Below are positions 26,545 to 38,640 of a stretch of 64,000 nucleotides of DNA, piece by piece. The notes beneath the pieces are model-generated. The model was not told the origin of the DNA. It did no database searches and saw only the letters and a list, made by a program, of their open reading frames with translations. Within the stretch, counting starts at the first letter, position 1. Every line of letters begins with the position of its first letter. The position numbers and the translations under genes were made by a program. The stretch is taken from positions 62,001 to 126,000 of the forward strand of contig NZ_CAJQYY010000004.1 in NCBI RefSeq assembly GCF_907164575.1, read 5' to 3'. Source of the DNA: Paraburkholderia gardini. Lineage in GTDB: Bacteria > Pseudomonadota > Gammaproteobacteria > Burkholderiales > Burkholderiaceae.

Positions 26545-27411
26545 TTAGTTGCGACCTGCGGCATCGCGCAGCGCCGACCATACTTTCAGCGCGTCGACGG
26601 TCTCGGCGACATCGTGCACCCGGATGATCGCCGCGCCACGCTCCGCCGCGCAGACGGCTGCCGCGACGCTCGCCGCGCCACGCTCGGGCGCGGAGCGCCC
26701 GGTAACGGCGCCGAGCATCGACTTGCGCGACATGCCGGCGAGTATCGGAAACGGCGCTTCGCTGCGTGGCGCCGTATCGCGCAAGGCCGCCAGCAGCGCG
26801 TAATTGTGTTCGACGACCGCTTTCCCGAAACCGAAACCTGGATCGACGCTGATCCGCGCCTTCGCGACGCCCGCCGCCGTCAGGGCGCCGACCCGTTCTT
26901 CGAGAAACTCACGTACCACGCGAACGACATCGTCATACACCGGCTCGCCGGTCTGCATCGTCTGTGGCTCACCGAGCATGTGCATCACGCACAGACCGCA
27001 CTGGCTGTCGCGCACGACATCGATCGCGCCAGGCATACGGAAACCCCAGATGTCGTTGATCAGGTCCGCGCCGGCAGCCAATGCGTGTCGCATGACCTCC
27101 GGCTTGTATGTATCGATCGACAGCGGCACATTCGCGCCGCGCAACTGCTCGATCAGCGGAATCACACGTTCGAGCTCTTCATCGAGCGGCACGGGCGGCG
27201 CGCCCGGACGCGTCGATTCACCGCCGATGTCGATGATGTCGGCGCCGTCGAGCAGCATCCGCTCGGCCTGGCGCAGCGCATCGGCCTGGGCGACGAAGAG
27301 CCCGCCGTCGGAAAACGAATCAGGCGTGACGTTCAGAATGCCCATGACCAGCGGGCGTTCGAAGGACAACGTGAACCGGCCGCATTGCATCGGCTCGGGT
27401 ACAGCATGCAT
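26545..27411 (-). CDS. folP: Dihydropteroate synthase
   Basis: Joins p-aminobenzoate to dihydropterin pyrophosphate in folate synthesis; this is the sulfonamide target. The TIM-barrel motifs are [16 protein letters not shown] and [14 protein letters not shown] near the N-terminus, with SIDTYKPEV and DPGFGFGK further on. The ATG at 27411 gives 288 residues; ATG 27390 would give 281. A longer open frame runs through the ftsH terminator at 27470-27499 and is rejected. Neither ATG has a strong ribosome site. Because of that terminator, folP probably has its own promoter or relies on readthrough. Confidence 0.93.
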   Translation of the reverse strand: MHAVPEPMQCGRFTLSFERPLVMGILNVTPDSFSDGGLFVAQADALRQAERMLLDGADIIDIGGESTRPGAPPVPLDEELERVIPLIEQLRGANVPLSIDTYKPEVMRHALAAGADLINDIWGFRMPGAIDVVRDSQCGLCVMHMLGEPQTMQTGEPVYDDVVRVVREFLEERVGALTAAGVAKARISVDPGFGFGKAVVEHNYALLAALRDTAPRSEAPFPILAGMSRKSMLGAVTGRSAPERGAASVAAAVCAAERGAAIIRVHDVAETVDALKVWSALRDAAGRN

Positions 27412-27469
27412 CAGAAGATCGGCGTTCGACACTGCGGGAAACAGTTCAGGAAGGGAAAGAAAATGCAAA

Positions 27470-27499
27470 ACGGGCCGGTGTGGAATCACACCGGCCCGT
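27470..27499 (-). terminator. Strong rho-independent terminator after ftsH
   Basis: Perfect 13-bp stem ACGGGCCGGTGTG/CACACCGGCCCGT with loop GAAT. On the minus strand it is followed by TTTTGCATTTTC. It stands between the ftsH stop and the folP start. Confidence 0.88.
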
Positions 27500-27517
27500 A
27501 ACGTGTTGCGGCTCCGG

Positions 27518-29401
27518 TCACGCCGGCGCGGTGGCGCCAGGCTTGACTTCGGTGCCCGTGCTGCCACCGGACGCGTCGCTTGCCGGTGGCGGCGAGCTCT
27601 TCGGCGAGCGCGGCGGACGGCCGGCCATGATGTCGTTGATCTGATCGGCGTCGATCGTTTCCCACTCCATCAATGCGGCGGTCATCGCTTCGACCTTGTC
27701 GCGGTTTTCATCGAGCAGGCGCTTCGCGAGGTTGTACTGCTCGTCCAGCACGCGGCGGATTTCAGCGTCGACCTTCTGCTGCGTCGCTTCCGAAATGGTG
27801 CGCGTGAAGCCACGACCAAACGGCGACGCATCGTTTTCGTCATCGACGTAGACCATCGGCCCGAGCGCATCCGTCATCCCGAAACGCGCGACCATGGCAC
27901 GCGCGGTGGCGGTTGCCTTGTTGAAGTCGTCCGATGCGCCGGTGCTGATCAGGTTCAGGAACAACTCTTCGGCAACACGGCCGCCGAACAGAATGGCCAG
28001 ACGGTCGAGCAGATAATCCTTCGAGTACGTTTCGTTGTCGTGCTCGGGCAATTGCCACGTGACGCCCAAGGCACGGCCACGCGGGATGATCGTGACCTTG
28101 TGCACCGGATCGGCCTTCGGCAGCAGCTTGGCGATCACCGCGTGACCCGACTCGTGATACGCCGTGGCGCGCTTCGCGTCTTCGCGAATCACCGCGGACT
28201 TGCGCTCCGGACCCATGAAGATCTTGTCCTTCGCGTCTTCGAAGTCGTTCATTTCGACGATGCGCTTGCCTCGACGCGCGGCAAAGAGCGCCGCTTCGTT
28301 CACGAGGTTCGCGAGATCCGCGCCCGAGAAGCCCGGCGTGCCGCGCGCGATGACCGCCGCGTCGACGTCGTTCGAAATCGGCACCTTGCGCAGGTGAACC
28401 TTCATGATGTGTTCGCGACCGCGAATGTCCGGCAGACCGACATACACCTGACGGTCGAAACGACCCGGACGCAGCAGCGCCTTGTCGAGCACGTCCGAAC
28501 GGTTCGTCGCGGCGATCACGATCACACCGGAGTTCGCTTCGAAGCCGTCCATCTCGACCAGCATCTGGTTCAGCGTCTGTTCGCGTTCATCGTTACCGCC
28601 GCCCATGCCGGCGCCGCGATGGCGACCGACCGCATCGATTTCGTCGATGAACACGATGCACGGTGCGTGCTTCTTCGCCTGTTCGAACATGTCGCGCACG
28701 CGCGCCGCGCCCACGCCGACGAACATTTCGACGAAGTCCGAACCCGAAATGCTGAAGAACGGCACTTTCGCTTCGCCGGCGATGGCGCGCGCGAGCAGTG
28801 TCTTACCCGTGCCTGGAGGGCCGACGAGCAACACGCCACGTGGAATGCGACCGCCCAGCTTCTGGAATTTCTGCGGATCGCGCAGGAAATCGACAAGTTC
28901 GGAGACTTCTTCCTTGGCTTCGTCGCAACCGGCGACGTCGGTGAAATTGATGGCGTTGTTGTTCTCGTCGATCAGACGCGCACGGGATTTGCCGAACGAG
29001 AAGGCACCGCCTTTCCCGCCGCCCTGCATCTGTCGCATCATGTAGAACCAGAACCCGATGATGAGAATCGTGGGCCCGAGGTAATACAGCGCCGAGACAA
29101 GCGCGTTCGGTTCTTCATCAGCCTTGCCGCTGACCTGAACGCCGTACTTCATCAGATCGCCGACCATCCAGATGTCGCCTGGCGACACGATCTGGTACTT
29201 CTGGCCGTCTGCTGGAGTGACCGTGAGGTTCCGCCCCTGGACAATGACGTTCTTGACCTTGCCGTTCTTCGCGTCGTCCATGAACTGCGAATAGGAAACG
29301 CCTTCCTGGACACGGGGCTTGTCGAACTGCTTGAACACCGTAAACAGCACCAGTGCGATAACCAGCCACACTGCTGCTTTCGAAAACATATTGTTGTTCA
29401 A
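27518..29401 (-). CDS. ftsH: ATP-dependent zinc metalloprotease FtsH
   Basis: Membrane-anchored AAA+ protease that degrades misfolded membrane proteins and regulators such as LpxC. The start is TTG at 29401, seven bases after AAGGAG, giving the usual [13 protein letters not shown]-terminus. Two membrane helices (about residues 9-24 and 104-122) flank a periplasmic domain. Walker A is GPPGTGKT (194-201), Walker [10 protein letters not shown], the second region of homology includes [20 protein letters not shown], and the zinc site is HESGH near 417. The C-terminus is Pro/Ser-rich. Length is 627 residues, normal for the family. Confidence 0.98.
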   Translation of the reverse strand: MNNNMFSKAAVWLVIALVLFTVFKQFDKPRVQEGVSYSQFMDDAKNGKVKNVIVQGRNLTVTPADGQKYQIVSPGDIWMVGDLMKYGVQVSGKADEEPNALVSALYYLGPTILIIGFWFYMMRQMQGGGKGGAFSFGKSRARLIDENNNAINFTDVAGCDEAKEEVSELVDFLRDPQKFQKLGGRIPRGVLLVGPPGTGKTLLARAIAGEAKVPFFSISGSDFVEMFVGVGAARVRDMFEQAKKHAPCIVFIDEIDAVGRHRGAGMGGGNDEREQTLNQMLVEMDGFEANSGVIVIAATNRSDVLDKALLRPGRFDRQVYVGLPDIRGREHIMKVHLRKVPISNDVDAAVIARGTPGFSGADLANLVNEAALFAARRGKRIVEMNDFEDAKDKIFMGPERKSAVIREDAKRATAYHESGHAVIAKLLPKADPVHKVTIIPRGRALGVTWQLPEHDNETYSKDYLLDRLAILFGGRVAEELFLNLISTGASDDFNKATATARAMVARFGMTDALGPMVYVDDENDASPFGRGFTRTISEATQQKVDAEIRRVLDEQYNLAKRLLDENRDKVEAMTAALMEWETIDADQINDIMAGRPPRSPKSSPPPASDASGGSTGTEVKPGATAPA

Positions 29402-29592
29402 AGCACCACTCCTTCACTCATAGACGGGCGCCTACATTTGCCTTGCGGCACCACTAAAAGCATTCTAATCCAGTCCGCAGACCCCTGCCATAACCATTCA
29501 CTACCGCGAAAATAGCGCATCGCGCTGCTCCGGCGGCGGCTTCCGGCCATCGGAACATGCCGCGCTTTCGCGCTTCACTTCCATTCCGGCGA

Positions 29593-30255
29593 TCAGTTCG
29601 GCCGCTTCAGATGCTTGCCCAAAATAAACGTTTCGGACGATTTATCGCGGGATGCCTTCGGTTTGCGGGCAGCCACGGTTTTAAACTGCTGCTTGAACTT
29701 TTCAACGATCTGGCTATAACCGCTGCCGTGAAAGCACTTGACTAAAAGGGCTCCATCCGGCTTCAGATGGTTCTGGGAAAATTCCAGCGCGAGGTCGCAC
29801 ACATGCTCGATCCGCGCGGCGTCCGCCAGCGCCACCCCTGACAGGTTGGGCGCCATATCCGAAATTACAAGGTCGACCTGGCGCGCGCCTACCATTTCCT
29901 CGAGTTGCGCGAGCACGCTGTCCTCGCGAAAGTCGCCCTGAATGAAGTGGACATCGGCCACGGGCTCCATCGGCAGCAGATCGAGCGCGATGATCGTGCC
30001 GTCGATGCCGCCCTGGCGCTCGTCGTCGCGCTTCGAGCCCTTCGCGAGCTTGTTGCGCGCGTACTGGCTCCAGCTGCCCGGCGCCGAGCCGAGATCGATG
30101 ATGACCTGGCCCGGACGGATCAGCTTGTCCTGCTCGTCGATTTCCTTGAGCTTGTAGGCTGCGCGGGCGCGATAACCCTCCCGCTGCGCCATTTTCACGT
30201 ACGGGTCGTTGATATGATCGTGCAGCCACGCCGTGTTGAACTTGTTTTTTGCCAT
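29593..30255 (-). CDS. rlmE: 23S rRNA (uridine-2'-O-)-methyltransferase RlmE (FtsJ)
   Basis: Methylates U2552 of 23S rRNA in the large subunit. The 220-residue protein has the SAM motif [16 protein letters not shown] and the catalytic tetrad context (Lys in [10 protein letters not shown], Asp in LVISDMAPN, Lys in [10 protein letters not shown], Glu in SSETFILG). It is the first gene of the rlmE-ftsH-folP-glmM set on the minus strand and is divergent from yhbY, as in many proteobacteria. A 191-base gap separates it from ftsH. Confidence 0.96.
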   Translation of the reverse strand: MAKNKFNTAWLHDHINDPYVKMAQREGYRARAAYKLKEIDEQDKLIRPGQVIIDLGSAPGSWSQYARNKLAKGSKRDDERQGGIDGTIIALDLLPMEPVADVHFIQGDFREDSVLAQLEEMVGARQVDLVISDMAPNLSGVALADAARIEHVCDLALEFSQNHLKPDGALLVKCFHGSGYSQIVEKFKQQFKTVAARKPKASRDKSSETFILGKHLKRPN

Positions 30256-30445
30256 TAACCGATGATCTCTTGCTGCGTGATGTCGCGCTTTTAGCGGATA
30301 ATACGCGTTTAATTCGCGTGGCCGCCGCTCGTTGAGCAGTGTTCCGCGCTTCCATGTTGTCCTGACGACGGATAGTCCTGCGCGAAAGCCGAAGTAATCG
30401 GGGCTGCTGCGGGCGCCGTCATTTTAGTCGAGTCTCCCACTTCAC

Positions 30446-30976
30446 ATGCCCGCCCTCAAAGTCTCCTCCGACCAACGCGCCGAACTGCGCTCCCAGGCTC
30501 ACGCGCTCAAACCGGTCGTGCTCGTCGGCGCCGAAGGGCTGACCGATGCCGTCCTGACCGAGATCAAGGTTCACCTGAAGGCGCACCAGCTGATCAAGAT
30601 CCGGGTATTCGGCGACGAACGCGAAGAACGGCTCGCGGTCTACGAACAGATCTGCGACCGGCTGAACGCCGCGCCAATCCAGCACATCGGCAAGCTGCTG
30701 GTGATCTGGAAGCCGGAATCGGCCCAACCTGCCGTGAAGGCGAAACGTGGTGCGCTGCCGAGTGCCCGTGAAGCCGCCGCCGAAGAAGCCAAACCGGGCA
30801 AGGGCCGCGCGCCGCGCGTCGTGAAGGTCGTGAAACCTTCCGAAATCCCGATGCGCAAGCCGAAAACGAAGGCAGTTCTGGTGCGCGGGAACGAACGCGT
30901 CACGCAGGGCGGCAATATCAAGCGCGCCAAGAAGCGCCAGACCAGCGCAAAGCGTCAACACCAGACGTCGAAGTAG
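30446..30976 (+). CDS. yhbY: CRS1-YhbY domain RNA-binding protein
   Basis: Ribosome-assembly associated RNA-binding protein. Residues about 5-95 form the CRM domain, with QRAELRSQAHALKPVVLVGAEGL and the conserved GxxG-like KVHLKAHQLIKIRVFGDERE. The protein is 176 residues, while E. coli YhbY is about 97. The extra part is a disordered, strongly basic C-terminal tail (VVKVVKPSEIPMRKPKTKA and KRAKKRQTSAKRQHQTSK). The ATG at 30446 gives the standard N-terminus. It is divergent from rlmE, the usual neighbour. Confidence 0.93.
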   Translation: MPALKVSSDQRAELRSQAHALKPVVLVGAEGLTDAVLTEIKVHLKAHQLIKIRVFGDEREERLAVYEQICDRLNAAPIQHIGKLLVIWKPESAQPAVKAKRGALPSAREAAAEEAKPGKGRAPRVVKVVKPSEIPMRKPKTKAVLVRGNERVTQGGNIKRAKKRQTSAKRQHQTSK

Positions 30977-30984
30977 TCAGGCGG

Positions 30985-31012
30985 ATTCGCGCGCGGCACG
31001 CCGCGCGCGAAT
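30985..31012. terminator. GC-rich hairpin between convergent genes
   Basis: ATTCGCGCGCGGC and its exact complement are separated by only two bases (AC), a 13-bp perfect palindrome between the yhbY stop and the DUF4149 stop. No T-run follows on either strand, so it may be a factor-dependent end or an RNA 3'-protecting structure. Confidence 0.5.
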
Positions 31013-31059
31013 GCCAGAATGAACGGCAACCGGAACGGGTGTGAATTTCAACCCGACTC

Positions 31060-31581
31060 TCAGCCCGTAACCTTGCCCGCATCTGCATCACGGCGCACAG
31101 CCGGCGCTGCCGGCGCGCACACGCCGACCGGCAGCATCCACACAAGCGCAAGACCAAGCACGCTCTCGATCAGATAAAACAGGGTCGACACGCCGTGCAA
31201 CATGCCAAAACGCGCGGCATAGGCGGAATGCCCGACATCCGTGCCGGCGTTCAACGCAGCCATACGCCATGCGTCCATGAACGGCTGCAGCGCGAAATAA
31301 CCCACCAGCACGCAAAGCAGCATCGCGGCCGTCAACCAGCGAAGCCGCCGATACGCGTTGTCGCCGCGGCGCACGAGCACATTGCCAAGCACCAGCAGCA
31401 ACACACCGCACACCGCACCCAACACCGCCTCGATGCGAAACAGCTGCGCCGCGACCGATCCCGCCGACATCCGCGAAAGCGATGTAAACAACACAGGCGC
31501 GACGGCGTAACCGATCGTGAACAGACTGCCGACCCACACAACGGTCAGCAGCCGGAACACACGATGAGGCGTCAGGGACAC
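31060..31581 (-). CDS. DUF4149 family membrane protein
   Basis: 173-residue inner-membrane protein with four hydrophobic segments, at about residues 9-30, 50-67, 82-98 and 133-152. The N-terminal VFRLLTVVWVGSLFTIGYAVAPVLF and the central FGMLHGVSTLFYLIE match the DUF4149 pattern, a family of unknown function common beside greA in beta-proteobacteria. The stop of greA lies only 13 bases upstream, so it is probably co-transcribed with greA. No catalytic motif is evident. Confidence 0.85.
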   Translation of the reverse strand: MSLTPHRVFRLLTVVWVGSLFTIGYAVAPVLFTSLSRMSAGSVAAQLFRIEAVLGAVCGVLLLVLGNVLVRRGDNAYRRLRWLTAAMLLCVLVGYFALQPFMDAWRMAALNAGTDVGHSAYAARFGMLHGVSTLFYLIESVLGLALVWMLPVGVCAPAAPAVRRDADAGKVTG

Positions 31582-31594
31582 AGTGCGCCTTTCG

Positions 31595-32071
31595 TCAAAC
31601 GTAGCGGATCACGACGATTTCGTACTCGCGCACACCGCTCGGGGCCTGCACCGATGCGACATCGCCCTCCGACTTGCCGATCAGGGCGCGCGCGATCGGC
31701 GAACTGATCGAGATGAGGTCGTGGTCGATATCGGCTTCGTCGTCACCGACGATCTGGTAAGTGACCGTGGCGCCTGAATCCAGGTCCTCGAGTTCGACGG
31801 TCGCGCCAAATACCACGCGGCCATCCGCTTCGACGGCTGCCGGATCGATCACCTGTGCACCGGCGAGTTTCGACTCGATCTCCGCGATGCGGCCTTCGAT
31901 AAAGCCCTGCTTTTCTTTTGCGGCGTCGTACTCGGCGTTTTCCGACAGATCGCCCTGGGCACGCGCTTCCGCAATCGAATTAATGACCGCCGGACGTTCA
32001 ACCGATTTCAGGCGCTGCAGTTCGTCGCGCAACATTTCTGCGCCGCGCTTCGTCAATGGAATAGTGCTCAT
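31595..32071 (-). CDS. greA: Transcription elongation factor GreA
   Basis: Rescues backtracked RNA polymerase by stimulating transcript cleavage through the secondary channel. The 158-residue length is exact for the family. The N-terminal coiled coil ([20 protein letters not shown] to [19 protein letters not shown]) carries the tip acidic residues D and E in [13 protein letters not shown]. The C-terminal FKBP-like domain ends [14 protein letters not shown]. The ATG at 32071 is chosen over one six codons upstream because it gives the standard N-terminus. It lies downstream of carB, from which it is separated by a large folded element. Confidence 0.97.
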   Translation of the reverse strand: MSTIPLTKRGAEMLRDELQRLKSVERPAVINSIAEARAQGDLSENAEYDAAKEKQGFIEGRIAEIESKLAGAQVIDPAAVEADGRVVFGATVELEDLDSGATVTYQIVGDDEADIDHDLISISSPIARALIGKSEGDVASVQAPSGVREYEIVVIRYV

Positions 32072-32100
32072 AAACAACTCATGTAACAAAAAACAGCCGT

Positions 32101-32186
32101 AAAAAAATCGCCGCGGTTAAGTGCATCCCGGAGGAACCTGGCCGGAACTGGGGCCAGTGCCTTGTGGGACGCCGCTTAACCGCGGC
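32101..32186 (-). terminator. Large folded element with T7 tail between carB and greA
   Basis: On the minus strand GCCGCGGTTAAG (32186-32175) pairs perfectly with CTTAACCGCGGC (32121-32110). Inside, GCGTCCC pairs with GGGATGC using a G-T wobble, and CTGGCC pairs with GGCCAG. A run of seven T follows at 32107-32101. The wobble pair works only in minus-strand RNA, which points to that strand. It most likely ends or attenuates the carAB transcript before greA, and could release a 3' fragment RNA of about 85 nt. Confidence 0.65.
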
Positions 32187-32215
32187 ACGTACGTCTTTGA
32201 CTCGGAATCGAAGCC

Positions 32216-35470
<3,255 letters not shown>

Positions 35471-35629
35471 AACGCTCTCGCTAATGTATTCCTGTGTTCT
35501 TGCCGTGGCGCGCTGCGTGCTGGCATCTGCCTTGGGTTACCTCGCGCCAGCCTTTCTGCCTGGCGCTGTCCGCCCGCCGCGTTTCGCCTCGCGCGCGCTC
35601 TTTACTCTTTCGCCTTCCGCGTGCTTCGC

Positions 35630-36793
35630 TTACGCGACTGCGGCCGCTGCCGTGCTGTCTGCTTTACGCCTGTCCATCAACGCGGTGAAGCGGTCGAACA
35701 GATAGGCGATATCGTGCGGGCCGGGGGATGCTTCCGGGTGACCCTGGAAGCAGAACGCGGGCTTGTCGGTGAGGGCGAAACCTTGCAGCGTGCCGTCGAA
35801 GAGCGACACGTGCGTGACCTTTGCGTTGGCCGGCAGCGTGGCCGCATCGACCGCGAAACCGTGATTCTGCGACGTGATGATCACGCGGCCGTCGTCGAGA
35901 TCCTTCACCGGATGATTCGCGCCATGATGGCCGGTCTTCATCTTGATCGTCCTGGCGCCGAGGGCGAGACCCATGATCTGGTGACCCAGGCAGATACCGA
36001 ACGTGGGAATGCCGCGCTCGATGAACTCCTGCGTGGCGCGAATCGCGTAGTCGCACGGTTCCGGGTCGCCCGGACCGTTCGACAGGAATATGCCGTCCGG
36101 ATTGAGCGCCAGCGCCTGCTCCGCGCTCGCCTGCGCCGGCAGCACGGTGACATGGCAGCCGCGTTCGGCCAGCATGCGCAGAATGTTGTACTTCACGCCG
36201 TAATCGAACGCGACGACGCGGTACTTCGGCGCATCCTGCGTGCCGTAGCCCGTGCCGAGGCGCCATTCGCGCTGCGTCCATTCGAACGGCTCTTTCGTCG
36301 ACACGACCTTCGCGAGGTCCATGCCAGCGAGGCCCGGGAACGAGCGCGCGAGTTCGATGGCCTTAGCTTCATCATCGGAACCCGCGAGGATCGCGCCGTT
36401 CTGCGCGCCCTTGTCGCGCAGCACGCGCGTCAGCTTGCGGGTATCGATACCCGCGATGGCGACCACGCCTTCGTCCTGCAGATATTGTGGGAGCGTGCGC
36501 TCCATGCGGAAATTCGACGCGAGAACCGGCAGATCGCGGATGATCAGGCCGGCGGCATGGACTTTCGCGGCTTCGACGTCTTCGGCGTTGACGCCGACGT
36601 TGCCGATGTGCGGATACGTCAGGGTGACGATCTGGCGGGCGTAGCTCGGGTCAGTCAGGATTTCCTGATAGCCCGTGATAGCCGTATTGAAGACAACTTC
36701 GCCTGTCGTATGACCGGCGGCGCCGATCGAGTAGCCACGAAAGACCGTGCCGTCGGCGAGTGCGAGCAAAGCAGGAGAAAAAGACGGCAACAC
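35630..36793 (-). CDS. carA: Carbamoyl-phosphate synthase small subunit (glutaminase)
   Basis: Releases ammonia from glutamine and passes it through a tunnel to CarB. The start is GTG at 36793, six bases after AAGGAG, giving [20 protein letters not shown]. The N-terminal CPSase_sm_chain domain is followed by a class I amidotransferase domain with [11 protein letters not shown] (catalytic Cys) and [10 protein letters not shown] (catalytic His-Glu). Length is 387 residues, normal. A sigma-70 promoter lies about 250 bases upstream, so the mRNA leader is long. Confidence 0.97.
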   Translation of the reverse strand: MLPSFSPALLALADGTVFRGYSIGAAGHTTGEVVFNTAITGYQEILTDPSYARQIVTLTYPHIGNVGVNAEDVEAAKVHAAGLIIRDLPVLASNFRMERTLPQYLQDEGVVAIAGIDTRKLTRVLRDKGAQNGAILAGSDDEAKAIELARSFPGLAGMDLAKVVSTKEPFEWTQREWRLGTGYGTQDAPKYRVVAFDYGVKYNILRMLAERGCHVTVLPAQASAEQALALNPDGIFLSNGPGDPEPCDYAIRATQEFIERGIPTFGICLGHQIMGLALGARTIKMKTGHHGANHPVKDLDDGRVIITSQNHGFAVDAATLPANAKVTHVSLFDGTLQGFALTDKPAFCFQGHPEASPGPHDIAYLFDRFTALMDRRKADSTAAAAVA

Positions 36794-37041
36794 GGGAGAC
36801 TCCTTGGGGAACACCCTGTTGCCGACCTGTCTATCCGACCGTGCGGGCCGCGGCGAGGCGCATCGACAGGATGCGCGCGCAGGCCCGCTCGCGTATCGCG
36901 GCTGACGTCACGTCGCGTCGGGCGCGATGGGTCCATTGTGTGGACGGATCGGCTGGAGGCGGGACGCTCGCGGCGCGCGGCGGATGAACGGTATGGGAGA
37001 GGTAGGCGCTAGGGTGCGGGTTGATAAGCTCAAACCTTGCA
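36794..37041 (-). other. Long leader of the carAB mRNA
   Basis: About 240 transcribed bases are inferred between the promoter at 37042-37071 and the carA GTG. The region is very GC-rich. I see no clear terminator/antiterminator pair. Such a leader could carry arginine or pyrimidine control, but this is inference only. Confidence 0.4.
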
Positions 37042-37071
37042 ATTATAGCGCGAAAGTACCCCTTCCTTCAA
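37042..37071 (-). promoter_or_regulatory. Sigma-70 promoter of carAB
   Basis: On the minus strand TTGAAG (37071-37066) and a perfect TATAAT (37047-37042) are 18 bases apart. Transcription would start near 37036 and run into carA. Confidence 0.75.
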
Positions 37072-37198
37072 ATCCAGGATAGCCTGGAACCCCAGCTCGC
37101 GCGCCGCAGGTCGCGGTGCGAGTCTTATGGGACAAGGCTTTGCGGCCTTTCACCGGGCGTTCGCGCGAAGCAGATCGCGACGTCCGGCGCGGCCCGGG

Positions 37199-38440
37199 CT
37201 ACGACTGGTGTTCAGCGTGCAGATGGGCGGGTTTCGCCAGCACGCGCCCGGGTAACACGTACCAGATCGCGCTCGCGATCTCCAGCGCGACGAGGATGCC
37301 CCACGCGGTGAGATGCGCTGCCGGCGGATAGCGACCGTCCGTTGCCGGCCAGCGCGACAGCACCGCGCCGACACCAATCTGGAAGCCGAAAATCAGCAGA
37401 AAGAGAATCAGCGTGAGCGTGGTGTTGCAACGGCCTGCCATGTGCGGCGGAAAATGCCGCGCGAGCACGGCGTAGCTGAGGATGCCCGTCCCGCCGAACA
37501 CGCCGTATGCGCCCCACAGGAGGCCGGCCGGCAACGGCACGCGCATCATGATCAGGATCTGCGTGACGACAAAGAGCGCCATGCCCACGCCGCAAAACGC
37601 GTAAAGCGATACGCCGCGCTTTTCCAGCGAACGCGCCGCCGCGCCGAAGCCCACGCTGCCCGCCATCATCGCGACGCCGAGCAGCGACACCAGCGCCGCC
37701 GCCGGCCCTGGCTGCAGACCCGCGACATCGCGCAGCCACGCGCCCACCCATAGCGACTGCATCGCGTAAAAGACGCCTTGCGTCATCACCGAAAACGATG
37801 CGATTTTCCAGAACGCGGCGCTCTTCAGGATGTGCCACGTACCTTTGAACTGACTGACGAGACCGGCCTGATGGTGTGTATCGCGCGCGTCGGGCGCCAT
37901 CGTCCACAGCGCGGCCGAAACGGCAACCGTCAGCAGTCCGAGCGCGACACACACAAGGCGCCAGCCCGCGAAACCCAGCACCCACGTGAGCGGCGAACCG
38001 ACGGCGACGCCGCCCAGCCCGCCGACCGCCATCACCAGCCCGTTGACGAGCGGTAAACGCGTCACCACGAAATACTGCGCGAGCGCCTTGAACGCCGCGC
38101 CGAGGCACGCCGAAACCCCGACGCCGATCAGCAGCCGCCCCAGCATCATCATGCCCACGCTGTGCGCCGCGCCGAAGACCCAGACGCCCGCCGCCGCGAA
38201 CAGCAGCAGGCCGGCAGTCACGCGTCGCGGGCCGAAATGATCGAGGAGCACGCCGGCGGGAATCTGCGCGCCCGCGAAGCCGAGAAAATAGAGGCTCGTC
38301 AGCAATCCGAGATCGGTGGCGGAGAGCCCAAGTTCGTGCGTGATCAGCGGCGCAAAACCCAGATTGACCCCGCGAAACACGTAGGAAATGAAGTAGCCGA
38401 GCGAGAACAGCAGGAACACGCGAAACTGGGTCGAAGACAT
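37199..38440 (-). CDS. MFS transporter
   Basis: 413-residue major-facilitator permease with twelve hydrophobic segments. The cytoplasmic loop 2-3 motif appears as GVLLDHFGPRRVTAG, a close match to the MFS signature GxLaDrxGrr. The N-terminal VFLLFSLGYFISYVFRGVNLG, with a charged residue inside helix 1, resembles anion or organic-acid carriers, but no substrate can be assigned. The ATG at 38440 is chosen because it places the first helix at residue 6; the frame opens 21 codons upstream. It is followed by the carAB promoter region and preceded by a terminator that isolates it from mltD. Confidence 0.85.
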   Translation of the reverse strand: MSSTQFRVFLLFSLGYFISYVFRGVNLGFAPLITHELGLSATDLGLLTSLYFLGFAGAQIPAGVLLDHFGPRRVTAGLLLFAAAGVWVFGAAHSVGMMMLGRLLIGVGVSACLGAAFKALAQYFVVTRLPLVNGLVMAVGGLGGVAVGSPLTWVLGFAGWRLVCVALGLLTVAVSAALWTMAPDARDTHHQAGLVSQFKGTWHILKSAAFWKIASFSVMTQGVFYAMQSLWVGAWLRDVAGLQPGPAAALVSLLGVAMMAGSVGFGAAARSLEKRGVSLYAFCGVGMALFVVTQILIMMRVPLPAGLLWGAYGVFGGTGILSYAVLARHFPPHMAGRCNTTLTLILFLLIFGFQIGVGAVLSRWPATDGRYPPAAHLTAWGILVALEIASAIWYVLPGRVLAKPAHLHAEHQS

Positions 38441-38529
38441 GGCGCGCAGGACAGGAACCAGACAGTGAGAGCGGGGAACCAGAACGATACGGTAAACCGG
38501 CAACGCGCGCTGAAAGGTCAGCGGAAATG

Positions 38530-38560
38530 AAAACGCCGTCGCGACAGGCGACGGCGTTTT
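38530..38560 (-). terminator. Bidirectional terminator after mltD
   Basis: Perfect 13-bp stem AAAACGCCGTCGC/GCGACGGCGTTTT with loop GACAG. T-runs follow in both directions. On the minus strand it ends the mltD transcript. Confidence 0.85.
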
Positions 38561-38640
38561 AAAAGCGAGAGATGATCGGAGCGCAATTCATGCGCTGCCC
38601 CCGCAACGCATGTGGTCACCTCCGCAGATGCCGCTATTAT

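Noticed and set aside
26804..29515. Long plus-strand open frame across folP and ftsH
   Set aside because: Antisense to conserved genes, composition typical of a shadow frame, spans a strong terminator.
36655..36936. Arg-rich leader frame in the carA 5' region (11 Arg in its first 48 codons), suggestive of an arginine leader peptide
   Set aside because: No ribosome site, it runs on into carA in another frame, and Arg-rich frames are expected by chance at this GC content.
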